64,000 nucleotides of DNA from Collybia mongolica. Its lineage: Eukaryota; Basidiomycota; Agaricomycetes; Agaricales; Clitocybaceae. Positions 47,914-59,455 of the stretch are shown here, piece by piece (the first letter of the stretch is position 1; each line of letters begins with the position of its first letter). The position numbers and the translations under genes are program-made. The stretch is from contig JAAXNY010000008.1 of NCBI GenBank assembly GCA_013420905.1, forward strand, positions 3,286,001-3,350,000, written 5' to 3'. The notes beneath the pieces are model-generated. The model did no database searches and was not told the origin of the DNA. It worked only from the letters and a program-made list of their open reading frames with translations.

Positions 47914-49075
47914 CGCTGGAGTTACAGATCACCCCTGCTATTGATATTAATCAGACGCCATCGCCAGAGGGGCGCACTGGTAGAACAGATTTTTGCATTT
48001 AGAAAGAAATCGGGAACTTCTTCTGGTCAGCGCTCGTCATAAATGTGGTTCGGGGCCAGATTTTGTTTGCCTTCAGCGTCCTTATTGCATGACAAATCAC
48101 CCGAGCTTATGAAGTGTCACTCCTAAGCAACTCCGACCCTGGTGCGGGACGGAAGATTGGAAGTGAAATTATGGAGGAGCAGCTCTCAACAGCGCCTTGG
48201 GGCTTTGCTCCATGCGAAAACCTTAGACCCGAGTGTAAGGAATATAAAACGGCATCATGATGAAGTGTCCTGGCGCTCCCTAGTGATTGACGACTGATGC
48301 CTGACTGTTGACAGAGGAATAAGCCTTAATGGCGATTAGAAGATAACTCCTCCAACGCGCCACAAAAATCTTGATCATCGGGAGCCGCCCCAGCGCTCCG
48401 GGAACCAACATGGTCATCTTCGTATGCGAACTGCGAAATATCTCCCAACGATGTATAAATCAGAGCGGGCAGTACAATCAGAACCCCGATCACAGTTCAT
48501 GATCATCACGTCTGTTGAAGGAAATAAATCTAGGAGCCTCTCAGAAGGTCACGATTTCATCAGTCAGTTTCACTTATGTGATTATTATGCTCATCGCCGA
48601 TTTTGATATGATCGAAGAGCCATGCGTGCATAGATGAAGGCCAAGTGTTTAGGGAATTTTATGCATTAACCAAGGTTTCTCATTGGAACTGCTGCCCACG
48701 GCCTACTTTATTGACTATGATCATGAAAGTCGGGATTCACCTTTTGGGTTAGAACAACTGGAATATCCTACTTACTCTCTGGATTTTCTCACACCCTACC
48801 CGTCTATGTAAGTTCTATCCATCACTGATTCCTAATCGGTACAAGGGTCTCATCATAACGAACACGTACGAAAAGCGCTTAGTCCTTTCGTGACCTTGAT
48901 GAATCTGAATAATAGTGGCGTAGCACCGTCAATGTTCGAACAGGTATGCTCCGGAGATAAGCAAAAATCATTTCTCTGGCCGCTGATCGCACAGATAATT
49001 ACAGCATATAACGCCGGGTGTCAGTCTTCCCTCGTCTTTCTTGCATACGTAATGCTTCTGAAGCCGCGTAGTGAA
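47914..49075. other. Intergenic region between DUF6534 copies B and C
   Basis: About 1.2 kb. Short frames only, no motif. Confidence 0.45.
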
Positions 49076-51033
49076 ATGTCTGCCAGTGGAATCACCGTCA
49101 GTGGCATGTTCGGCCCAGTGCTTATAGGTCTAGTAATTGCTGCTATGTGAGTATTCCTCTGAGCATGGCCCAATGTTTATCATTCTAATCAATATCCAGG
49201 CTCAGTGGGATTACGATGGCACAGATGGTAACATTCATGTGCACGAGTAAACACCATCCACTTGGGCACAAATTGGCGGTACGTTTTATAACCCTGGCCC
49301 TCTACAGAGAGATTATTGAACGCTTTTCAATAGGTCTGGTTTCTATGGTTTGTTTGTCTCTCTGCATTCTTGAACGAGCTTATATACAAATTTGCATATA
49401 TGTGACAGGCTTCTCGACTTGCTCCATCTTTCCTTCATGATTCATCTAATTTACCATTACCTCGTTTCTCATTCTGAAGATCATTCGTTGGTTTGGACAT
49501 TCCCTGTAGGCGCTTTTCTTCTCTGACTCGTGCTCTTTTGACCTGATTCTGTGAAACAGGCTCATATATTAATTCAAGTCGGTGCATTAATCCGATTCTT
49601 GCCTGGATCCCACTAATTTTACGGTAGCTGATTCTTATGCCAACTACACAATCGTAAGTGCCTTCTTCTAGTCATCTCACCACCACCCAGCCTGAGAGCT
49701 ACTGCGATCACTCCCACAGATTCTACGTTGTCAGAATTTGGAAACGTTGAGTTTTTTATTTCTATCGTCTTCTGGAGTTTCTAAAATTGTTTCCAGTGTC
49801 TTCTCCTGATCGTAGATACGTCCCCTTGACATTGGTTCGTCTATTTCAATGGCGAACACCACAGGTGTCGGTAATGATCTGAATTTGCGTGTATTCATAA
49901 GGGCTTCATCATATTGGCGAATTTCGGTACGCCCCACTGCGCCCCTTCTTTACCAAATATTGACTTTTCGACAGCTATAGGGATTTGTGAGTTAGGCCAT
50001 TACTGAAGTGGTACATAAAAATGATGTCTCGTTGATTTTTGAGTCGTCTCCGTTTCACTGTATGTTTTTGCAAGTCCATATTTTCACATATACTTATGTT
50101 ACTGCATCCAGGTTCCGGTGTTCAACTCTCGAACAGGCACAAACAGGGCCGGCTGGAGTATGGACTGTTGATTTCTCTGTGAATGCAGTGATTAATTAAA
50201 AGCTTCAGTCTGAAATCCTGGCCGTCCTCGTCTTGACGACATGCATTGACTTCTGTATCGCGGGATTGCTAGGTTACTCACTTAGTAAAGCTAACACTAA
50301 TTTAAGCTGGTACGTCTAGAGTGGTATACACCGGACCCTATCTCATTTACTTTTAGGACAGATTCCAGTTGTACTATGCTGTTGGCGTATTTTGTAAATA
50401 CGGGCGCGATTGTTAGGTATTCATGCTTTTCGGTTGGTTCTATATTTGCTGACATCAGGGATTTTATGACTAGCTTTTTTTCCATAACAGTTTTTGCCAC
50501 TGTAAGCTTCACTTTAATTTTACAATCGGTTCATAGGATCAATAGTGAACAGTTCCTGGCGGCACCACAATCTCTGATTTTTATTGCCCTTGAGGCAATA
50601 GCGACGAGACGTTAGTGCCGATATGTTGATTATCAGTTTTCCATTCACTGACCCAAGGGATAGTCTATGTTAATAGCTTCCTTGGCATGTCAGTGACTCT
50701 ATCCCCATGGAGGAATTCTCGACTGAAGCTTTTGTTTAGGGTGAATGCTCGGTTCTACTTCCAACCCTCCAAAACCACAAGCTCCACAGCCCTTGTCCTG
50801 CAATCCGAGACATCGTCACACAACAAACCGATAGATAGATCTCATCAAAGGCTGTCGAGGACCATCAACGAAGTGGGTTTACCCCTGTTTCAACACTCTG
50901 GAAACGACGTGAGTTGTATCCATATCCGTATATTTTTCCGTTATATAACATTAACCCCTCAATGTAGAGAAATCAAGATATCGAGACGTTGGAAGTCACG
51001 ATTAAGAAAGAAGCATATTCCAGCAAGATTTGA
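49076..51033 (+). CDS. DUF6534-type membrane protein, copy C (best preserved)
   Basis: Most junctions I tested keep frame. MSASGITVSGMFGPVLIGLV starts at 49076; SGITMAQMVTFMCTSKHHPL follows; VWFLW/LLDLLHLSFMIHLIYHYL joins across an intron near 49346-49408; then MPTTQS/FYVVRIWKLSSPDRRY. The exon from about 49905 encodes FIILANFGTPHCAPSL up to DFSTAIGI. SEILAVLVLTTCIDFCIAGL continues to SLSKANTNLSW at about 50309, then TDSSCTMLLAYFVNTGAIVR joins DFMTSFFSITVFAT, then APQSLIFIALEAIATR, LYVNSFLGM and NARFYFQPS. The tail KTINEVGLPLFQH is followed by DIETLEVTIKKEA with stop at 51031-51033. Seven hydrophobic segments fit a multi-pass membrane protein. Role unknown. Confidence 0.7.
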
Positions 51034-52446
51034 TGGTCAATATCTCACAGATTGTGGGCCTGGTCGTTTAACACTTTATTTAGCCGATTATCATGTGGCG
51101 TGCTCGCTCGTGGTCGACGGATTTGGCGCGGTCTCTCTCCATCTTGGTGTGATGGATGTGATGTAAATTATGTGATGGACGCGGAAAATACATAATAACA
51201 CACCGATTAAGAGATACTATGCCAAAACCGTCCTATAAGGTGGAGGTGGCACGTGGAACTGTGACGTTATACATCCAAAGCTATTTATGTATCATATCCA
51301 GAATCAGAAAATTTGACGAAATGGATCATTTACCTGCTCCGAAAGCGGGGCTCGTTCACTTATAACTAACTATTGGAAGATGCGCCACGAACAGAAAGGA
51401 GCGGCCATGGCCCACGCCACAGCGTGCATCTCACTCCAAACCCAACTTTCAAATCAACGCTATCAAGATGGGGTCATTTTTACATAGCTATTAGATACCC
51501 TTTTCAATTCATCAAACGCGTCTGGCCACGTGATCCGATCGTAGTGCAAATTCTCATCCTCCTTTGACACGCATGAGAGACTCAATCCCGAAAACTATCG
51601 AGCTCCTATTACTCTGGCTACAGCCGTCTTGAACGAGTTATATTGAATATCTCCTAAAAATCAAGCGACATTTGACTATCAAGAATCTGAATCTCATGTT
51701 GGACACAACGCCGTGCTGATACCGACGTCTTTGGCGCCAAGGGCCATAGAAGAACGTTAGTAGAACGAGGCACTGAACCCGGAACGCCATTTTGCAATAA
51801 TCTCATCACAAGCTCCACAACGCATCAGAAATTGCCGGTTCTATCGATCGGTCTGTCCACAGTCACATCATCTCCTCAACCCCGATGCGAATACATGTTT
51901 GATACCACCTCCTTGGTATGGTATCCTGCTATATCGTCTTCTGGCAAACATCTCAGTGCACCTGGTGAAATTTATTCGCCCCACAGATCTATTCTGCAGT
52001 GTTCAAATGTGAGTTTCACGAACCCCTTAGAAATTCTACCCACAGTTGGTGCCTTGGCCCTTGGAATATTCCAATCGGTTAATTTCCAGAGCTGTGTCTA
52101 GAACTTTGTTGCAATCAGTATGTACCTCAGTGGGATATATGTAGGACACGGACTCTTCCATCATACTTTTATAGTTCACATCTTTCAAGTCCTGTTCATC
52201 ACCATCCAAGTTTCTGTTATTGGCCCTCTCCTGAACAGTAATCATGATGCGGTAGTTAGATGTGCTTAGTGCAATTGTGAGTTCTACCTGCACCTCGGCT
52301 CTCGGAACTTCGACCTGAACATCACTCGCATCTCTGATAGTTGATCCTATGGACAATGCCAGCCATATAATGTCGCATCGCATCAGGTGTTTCTCCTCTT
52401 CGCTATTTTTCTTCTCACATAGTTCATTTCGGTGCTGCATAGTACA
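51034..52446. repeat. 3' and 5' flanks shared by copies C, D and E
   Basis: Sequence from about 51058 (downstream of C) is repeated from about 54884 (downstream of D), including CATCCAAAGCTATTTAT at both about 51273 and 55076. The upstream flank of D (52036-52440) is repeated before E (about 55750-56150). The flanks therefore duplicated with the genes. A minus-strand frame at 52036-52440 (134 codons) is not preserved in the second copy, so I do not call it a gene. Confidence 0.7.
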
Positions 52447-54418
52447 ATGTCGTCTGAAGCCATATCCAGTAGTAGCCTGTTCGGCCCAGTTCTCGTAGGC
52501 CTGATTATTGCCGCTATGTGAGTGCTTGAGGACTTGAATGTGATTCAGTACTCAACCCCATATACCAACATACAGGTTTAGTGGGATAGCCATTATACAG
52601 GTTATTACGTTCGCGAGAAACAGTGGAGGCGACCCTTTTGGGCAAAAAGTGACGGTATGTTGATATTTCATCTAGGTGTGGCGCGCTTTTAAAAGAGCAT
52701 CTTAAACCGTCCGCTTTTTGTTAGGTCTGGTCTATATGGTCCGTCGTAACTTGCACCCTCATTAAGAAAACTACATATGAAGCTCAATCTCTTGGATAGG
52801 GTTCTGGACATCCTCCATATATCCGTCACTATTCACATGGTCTACAGTTATCTTGTTTCTAACCCCACAAATCCATCCATGGTTTGGTCTATCCCTGTAT
52901 GTACTCTCTGCTTTCAGCAAGCAACCAGTCTGATTCGGGATGGACAAGACTCATGTTTTGATTCATGTTGGTGGGATCGAGCCAAAGCTTTGTGCGCCCA
53001 ACTAATACCATCACAGATGATTATCATGTTGACATCACAGTGGTTAGTCCCTTTGGCCATTGCTTTTTCTGCTGTTAGGAGATTGCCAACGTATCACACA
53101 GGCTCTACATTGTTAGGATTTGGAAAAGTTGAACCCAGTGCTGTCCCAATTTCTGATACGATGCTAACAAATGGCTCAGTAACTACTTCGGCTCAGAAAT
53201 ATATCCCAGTGTTGTTGGTTAGTTCGTTTGGTACGCATCACTACTCTTTGCTAGTACTAATCCATTCTGTTTATAATTACAAGGGTCTTTTGGTGCCTTG
53301 GAATTTAGGTATGCCTATGTTACTCCTTATCCTCTCCCCGAATAACAACGATTTTTTAGCGGTCGGAATTTGTAAGTTCTGTCATTCTCCACATAATGAA
53401 TAGAAGTAAATATCCTTCAATGGACAAGTCGTAATCGTCAGATTGTATGTCTGTTCACATTCTCACATGTCTCGACCATGTTATATACATGCATCAGGTT
53501 CCAATGTCCAAATCTGCAAGCGGCTGTGGATATTCCAGTAAAGGTCCGTGTTACCCACTCTTTCATTGATTTCAAGGTCCTGGACGAAGTTTATTAGCCA
53601 GCGGTCATATTCCTCTATACCATGTCATCTGGCATTCATTTGCTCATTGCCATATCTCTGGGCTACTTACTCACTAAAACCGGGACCAATTCACATTGGT
53701 AAGTCTGAGCAGCTCTCCTACATCATTGCGCTTACTTTTATGCAGGACAGATTCGAGTGTTACGATGTTATTGGCCTATTTCGTAAATACAGGAGTAATC
53801 GCTAGGTAATGACGCTAGTTCAACCACCCCACATTCAATAGCGCTTATGGGTTTCTCTGCAAGTTTGTTTTCTATAGCGGTTCTCATTGCTGTAAGCTCC
53901 CCCTACAATCCTGCCCTCAGATCCATTCATGGATAACATGATAGTTGTTGATACCGAAACGTTCCATTCTCTTCCTTGGGCTGCAGGTCATATCCACTCG
54001 AAGTTAGTGCTGATATTACCATCGCTCATGTTCCAGCTCACCTATTCGGAACTAGTTTATGTTAACAGCCTCCTTGGAATGTAAGTGATTCAATCCTCTA
54101 CTCATGGGTTCTCGATTCGAACCCTTTCAACATCCAGGATGAATGCTCGACACTACCTCCAACCCCACAGAGCTGCCCCCCCTACGGCCCTGCTTCTGCC
54201 ATCAGATGCGTCGTCTGAATACAACCCTACGGATAAGGCACCCCAAAGGCTGTCGAAGACCATCAACGAAGTGGGCCTGCCGTTATTCCAACCTCCTGTG
54301 AAATCTGATGTGAGTAGCATCTGTATCCGTATTTGTTGGGCACAATGTAATATTTGGGCAGAACATCAAGATGTTGGAAGTCATGGTCAAGCAAGAAGCT
54401 CATTCCAGTGAGGACTAG
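52447..54418 (+). CDS. DUF6534-type membrane protein, copy D
   Basis: Starts MSSEAISSSLFGPVLVGLII. Then: SGIAIIQVITFARNSGGDPF; VWSIW/VLDILHISVTIHMVYSYL (joined over an intron at about 52738-52800 with a weak GTCCGT donor); LYIVRIWK near 53101 leading to TTSAQKYIPVLL; VLIHSVYNYKGLLVP; TDSSVTMLLAYFVNTGVIA at about 53747; ALMGFSASLFSIAVLIA at about 53840; SILFLGLQVISTR; IYVNSLLGM; and NARHYLQPHRAAPPTALLL. The tail KTINEVGLPLFQP is joined to IKMLEVMVKQEAHSSED, with stop at 54416-54418. The junction before ALMGF (about 53806-53842) is out of frame by my reading, exactly as in copy E. It is a tandem duplicate of E (offset about 3.7 kb). Function unknown. Confidence 0.55.
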
Positions 54419-56159
54419 ATTTCTGTTTTGCACAAAGTTGTTTTGTTATGCTCCTGGGAACGCATTGTTCTCGCTAATTTATTGGCCACTTCTACGTAGT
54501 GATTGTGGGATGACCAGTATAAGTCACCACCTTTCAACGCGGGACAATTTTCCTACCTCAAAACCTGATTTTCTGATCCGCACTACAAATATAACGTCAG
54601 AAGATCCAGGTCAAATTCAGTGCCTTTAATTTGCTCACTGTGTGCAGTGGTAGCAACATATATTGGTATGAAAATCGACTCCCTGCATGTTTTTTCGAGC
54701 TATTGTTCGGAAGCCAAAGCCCCTCCAACCTCACACAACAGTACTGGTACCGTCACCTCGGGATTGAGTATATAAGGTCGATCTAACCGTACCGCAAAGA
54801 ATGAGAGTAATTAATGTTTCAGCATAAAGGTTCCGTCGTAGTTGAATGTCGGCTAAGTGGGGGCTTCAACAGTAATTGTGACCTCGGTCGTTAAAAACTT
54901 TGTTTAGCTGATGACCGTATAGTATGCTTGCTCGTAGTCTACGGATCTGGCACGGTCTCTCTCCGTCTTGGTATGATGGGTGTGATTCTATGGACACGGA
55001 TAAAATACACAATAGCTCACTAATCAAGATATTCTGCGCCAAACCGTCCTATTAGGTGGCATCGTAACGTCATACATCCAAAGCTATTTATAAATCATAC
55101 CCAGAATCAGAAAAATTGACAAATGAACATTTAATTGCTCTGGAAGCGGGGTTCTATTCGCTTATACTTATCAGTTTGAATATAGTGGCACCGAGAAGAC
55201 GCGCCGCGAACATCAAGGAGCAGCCACGTGACAACATCCGTCTTAATTCAACTTTTCAAGGTCAATGTTCAAGTCAACACTGTTGAGGCATATTAATTGT
55301 TACACAGTTACCAGATAAGAGCCACAGCAGAATGCAAGGCTCTGTGTGGTAACCAAAATCAAAAAGGTCTGGATCCTCATAAGATGCGGACATGGACTCT
55401 TCTGAATTCATCAAACGCGCGTGGTCACGTGACCTGACCGTTTTGTAAAATTTCATCCTCCTTTGACACGCATGAGTGACTCGATCCCAAAAACTATCGA
55501 GCTACTATTACCCTGGCTAAACTGTCTTGACCAAGCTGTGTTGAATATCTTTTGGCCATCAAGTGTACATTTGACTATCAAGAACTTGGATATCATGTTG
55601 GACACAACATTGTGCCGACACTAATGTCTTTGGCACCAATGTGAACACATGCTTGATACTAGCTCCTTGGCATCCTGATACGCCACACCACCTTCTGGCA
55701 AATAAATCAGTATACTGACAGTTCACTCACCCCCCAGAAATTTTACCTATAATCAATGCTGTCGGCCCTTGGAATATTCTAATCGGTTCCTTTCTAGGGC
55801 ATTGTCTAGGACTTTTTTGCGATCAGTATATCAGCGGGATATACATAGGACATGGACTCTTCCATCATACTTTCATAGTTCACATCTCTCAAGTCCTGTC
55901 CATCACGGTCCAAGTTTCTGTTATTCGCCCTCGCCTAAACAATGATCATGATGAGGTAACCACTGCCTGAAGGATGTGCTTAGTGCATGTGTGAGTCCTA
56001 CCTGCACCTCGGCTCCCGGAACTTCGACCTGAACATCACTCACATCTCTGACAGTTGATCCTATGGACAATGCTAGCCATATAATGTCGCATCACATCAA
56101 GTATTTCTTCCCTCAACATTTATCTTCTCACACAGGTCATTTTGGTGCTGTATAGTACA
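54419..56159. repeat. Duplicated intergenic unit between copies D and E
   Basis: Parallels 51058-52446 with substitutions and small indels and no extra gene. Includes the repeated block near 55060-55170 and the copy of D's upstream flank near 55750-56150. Confidence 0.65.
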
Positions 56160-56800
56160 ATGTTGCCTGAAGCCATACTCAATAGTAGCCTGTTCGGCCC
56201 AGTCCTCGTAGGCCCAATTATTGCTGCTATGTGAGTGCTTGTGGACCCAAATGTGATCTAGTACTCAACCCTTATACCAACATACAGGTTTAGTGGGATA
56301 GCTGTTGCACAGGTCATTATGTTCACGGGAAATGGTAGAGGTGACCCTTATGGGCAAAAGCTGATGGTATGTTGATATTTTATCTAGGTGTTGTGCACTT
56401 TTGAAAGAGCATCTTAAACTGCATGCTTTTGGTTAGGTCTGGTTTATATGGTCCATCATAACTTGCACCCTCATTAAGAATACTATACATGAAGCTCAAT
56501 CTGCTGGATAGGGTTCTGGACATCCTTGATATATCCATCACGGTTCACCTGGTCTACCATTATCTTATTTCTGACCCCACAGATGTATTGCTGATTTGGT
56601 CTATTCCTGTATGTACTCTTTGCTTTCAGCGAGATATGATTCTTATCAGAGATGGACAAGCTTTGTTTATTGATTCATGTTGGTGAAATTAAGCCAAAGT
56701 TTTGTGCACCCAACTAATACCATCACAGATAATTATCATGCTGATGTCACACTGGTTAGTCCCTTTGGCCATTCTGTTTCTGCTGTTAAGTGATTGCTAA
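56160..56800 (+). pseudogene. DUF6534 copy E, 5' half (interrupted by LTR element)
   Basis: Starts MLPEAILNSSLFGPVLVGPI at 56160 and follows copy D almost base for base through SGIAVAQVIM, VWFIW/VLDILDISITVHLVYHYL and on to the exon preceding RIWK. It stops at 56800, where an LTR begins. The last five bases are GCTAA (56796-56800), the target-site duplication. The rest of the gene is found in reverse orientation at 57732-58992. Confidence 0.85.
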
Positions 56801-57249
56801 TGTAAGGGGAACTCCATTTCCGCCTTACTTCGCCGATCTAGCCTTACTTCGCCGAATCTCACTCCGCCGACTTCTACTTCGCCGATTCGCGACTCAGTCA
56901 TCCCGCCGACTTACGATACAATTTCTCTGCTTACTTCGCGCTCACTCAATTACACTCACTACATCGCACGTTCATTACCTACGCCCACACGCACCCCCAC
57001 TCTCTACTTTGCGCGCAGTTCGCCGCCGGACTTCGCACTTGTTTGGACTATCAAGGGCACGGTCACGTGACCTTCGCTAGCCCAACGCGTGTCGTCGTAC
57101 CGCACCGGGAATGTGTATTTAATGTAGTACTAGGTATATAGCACACCCCCCCTGATGGAGGCTCCTCAGAGAATTCTCTTAGGATCCCCTCCACCAGCGT
57201 CGGCCCGCTCTACTAAGTTCGCGCGCACTCCGCCGGAGTTGCCCTTACA
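56801..57249 (+). mobile_element. Gypsy LTR (449 bp), plus orientation
   Basis: Begins TGTAAGGGGAACTCC and ends GGAGTTGCCCTTACA (TG..CA with 8-bp terminal inverted repeats). Same 449-bp length as the LTR at 58993-59441 and nearly identical, but inverted relative to it; I noticed one mismatch, at the tenth base. Contains repeated CGCCGA motifs in its first 110 bp, the palindrome GGTCACGTGACC, and TATA-like strings. Not followed by Gypsy internal sequence: the right flank is DUF6534 3' flank. It is therefore a recombinant or solo LTR. Confidence 0.92.
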
Positions 57250-58992
57250 GCCACAATTTTGGTTGAAGCCCCCACTTAGCTGCCATTCAACCATGATAGA
57301 ACCTTATAGCTGAAACATTGATTACTCTCATTCTTCATGGTACAGTTAGGTCAACCTTATATACTCAATTCCGAGGTGATGATACCAGTACTGTAGTGTG
57401 AGGTTGGAGGGGCTTTGGTTTCCGAACAATGGCTCAAAAAAAATGGAGGGAGCTGTTAATTTCATACCAATACATGTCACTACCACTGCGCACAGTGAGC
57501 AATGTTAAAGGACTGAATTTGAACTAGATCTTCTGACACTATATAGGTAGTGCGGATCACAAAAAAATTGGGTTTTGAGGCCTTAGTGTCAATGGAGGAA
57601 ATTTGTCCCGTGTTGAAAGGCAGTGACTTGTACTCACCATCCCACAATCATTGCATATAAGTGGCCAATAAATTAGCGAGAACAATGTGTTCCCAGGGAC
57701 ATAACAAGACAACTTTGTGCAAAGCAGAAATCTAGACTTCCAGGATCTTGTTCTGTGCAAATATTATTTGTGCCCAATAAATACGGATACAGATGCTACT
57801 CACATCAAATTTCACAGGAGGTTGGAATAGTGGCAGGCCCACTTTGTTGATGGTCTTCATTTGGGGTGCCTTATCTGTCGGATCATGCTCAGATGACATA
57901 TCTGATGGCAGAAGCAGGGCTGTAGGGGGGGCGGCTCTATGGGGTTGGAGGTAGTGTCAAGCATTCATCCTGGATGTTGAAAGGGTTCAAATTGGGATCC
58001 CATGAGTAGAAGTACATTTCAAGGAGGCTATTAACATAGACTAGTTCTGAATGAGTGACATGGAATATGGGTGATAGCAATATCAGCACTGACCTCAAAT
58101 AGATATTGTCTTGATCCCAAGAAATATCAAAGCCTGGTTTGATGGCAGAAGCTGTCTTGTCATTAATGAACAGATTTGAGGGCAGGTTTGTAGAGGGGAG
58201 CTCACAGTAATGAGAGCCGCTAGAGAAAACACACTTGCAGAGAAACCCATAAGTGCTATCAAATGTGGGGCAGTTGAACCGGTGTCGTTACCTAGCAATC
58301 ACTCCTGTATATATGAAATAGGCCGGTAACATCAAAAAGCCTGAATTTGTCCTGTAGAGAAAGTGAGCGCAATGCTGTCAAAGAGCTGCTCAGACTTACC
58401 AATGTATAATGTTCCCGGCATTGGCAAGTGTGCGACCCAGAAATACAATGACAAGAAAACTGATACAAACTGACATGGCAAGGTATAGTATGGGTGCTAG
58501 CTAATGGACTTCATTCAGGATCGTAGGGCCAATAAAAGAGTGGATAACGCAAATATTCCCTATCAAAGCCAAAGCCAATACAAAAGTTGGACCTCGGAAC
58601 CTAATGCACGTATATGACATGGTGGAGACATGTGAGATTGCAAAGAAACATACACCTTGATGATCAGGTCTGGTCCATTGAATCATTTCAAGGATGATGG
58701 AACTTACAAATTCCAAGCACTAGAAAATCATTGTCATTCGGAGGGGATAAAGAGTAACATGGGCATACCTAAATTCCCAGACACCAGAAGACCCTTGTAA
58801 TTATAAACAAAACAGATTAGTACCAACAAAGGGTAATGATGCATACCAAACGAACTAAACAGCACCACTGGGATATACTTTTGTGCCAAAGTAGTTACTG
58901 AGACATTCATCAGCATTGTATCAGAAATTTGGATGGGGCTAGATTCAACCTTTCCAAATCCTCACAATGTAGAGCCTGTATGGCACGTTAGC
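57250..58992 (-). pseudogene. DUF6534 copy E, 3' half, inverted
   Basis: Read on the minus strand it continues copy E exactly where 56800 stops: GCTAACG...CTCTACATTGTGAGGATTTGG (LYIVRIWK equivalent) at about 58950-58992; SVTTLAQKYIPVVLFSSF at about 58850-58905; VFSLAALIT at about 58210-58250; and QALIFLGIKTISI at about 58095-58135. LYVNSLLEM follows, then the tail KVGLPLFQP and an early stop at 57732-57734, just after ILEV. The downstream part 57250-57700 matches copy D's 3' flank (54420-54885). The first five bases on this strand are GCTAA (revcomp of 58988-58992), matching the duplication at 56796-56800. Confidence 0.85.
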
Positions 58993-59441
58993 TGTAAGGG
59001 CAACTCCGGCGGAGTGCGCGCGAACTTAGTAGAGCGGGCCGACGCTGGTGGAGGGGATCCTAAGAGAATTCTCTGAGGAGCCTCCATCAGGGGGGGTGTG
59101 CTATATACCTAGTACTACATTAAATACACATTCCCGGTGCGGTACGACGACACGCGTTGGGCTAGCGAAGGTCACGTGACCGTGCCCTTGATAGTCCAAA
59201 CAAGTGCGAAGTCCGGCGGCGAACTGCGCGCAAAGTAGAGAGTGGGGGTGCGTGTGGGCGTAGGTAATGAACGTGCGATGTAGTGAGTGTAATTGAGTGA
59301 GCGCGAAGTAAGCAGAGAAATTGTATCGTAAGTCGGCGGGATGACTGAGTCGCGAATCGGCGAAGTAGAAGTCGGCGGAGTGAGATTCGGCGAAGTAAGG
59401 CTAGATCGGCGAAGTAAGGCGGAAATGGAGTACCCCTTACA
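58993..59441 (-). mobile_element. 3' LTR of the Gypsy element
   Basis: 449 bp, minus orientation, TG..CA ends. It directly follows the pol stop region and a purine-rich tract (minus-strand AGAAGGGGGGTAA, 59442-59455) that serves as the polypurine tract for plus-strand priming. Flanked outside by TTAGC (58988-58992), the complement of GCTAA next to the other LTR. Confidence 0.93.
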
Positions 59442-59455
59442 TTACCCCCCTTCTA
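59442..59455 (-). other. Polypurine tract of the Gypsy element
   Basis: AGAAGGGGGG followed by TAAT immediately before the 3' LTR on the element strand, the usual position of the primer for plus-strand DNA synthesis. Confidence 0.7.

Noticed and set aside
52036..52440. Minus-strand 134-codon frame upstream of DUF6534 copy D
   Set aside because: The duplicated counterpart before copy E does not keep the frame, and no motif is present. It is conserved as flanking DNA only.
56801..59441. One small LTR element with its two LTRs at 56801-57249 and 58993-59441
   Set aside because: The LTRs are in opposite orientation and the DNA between them is DUF6534 gene and flank, not an internal region. An inversion explains it better.
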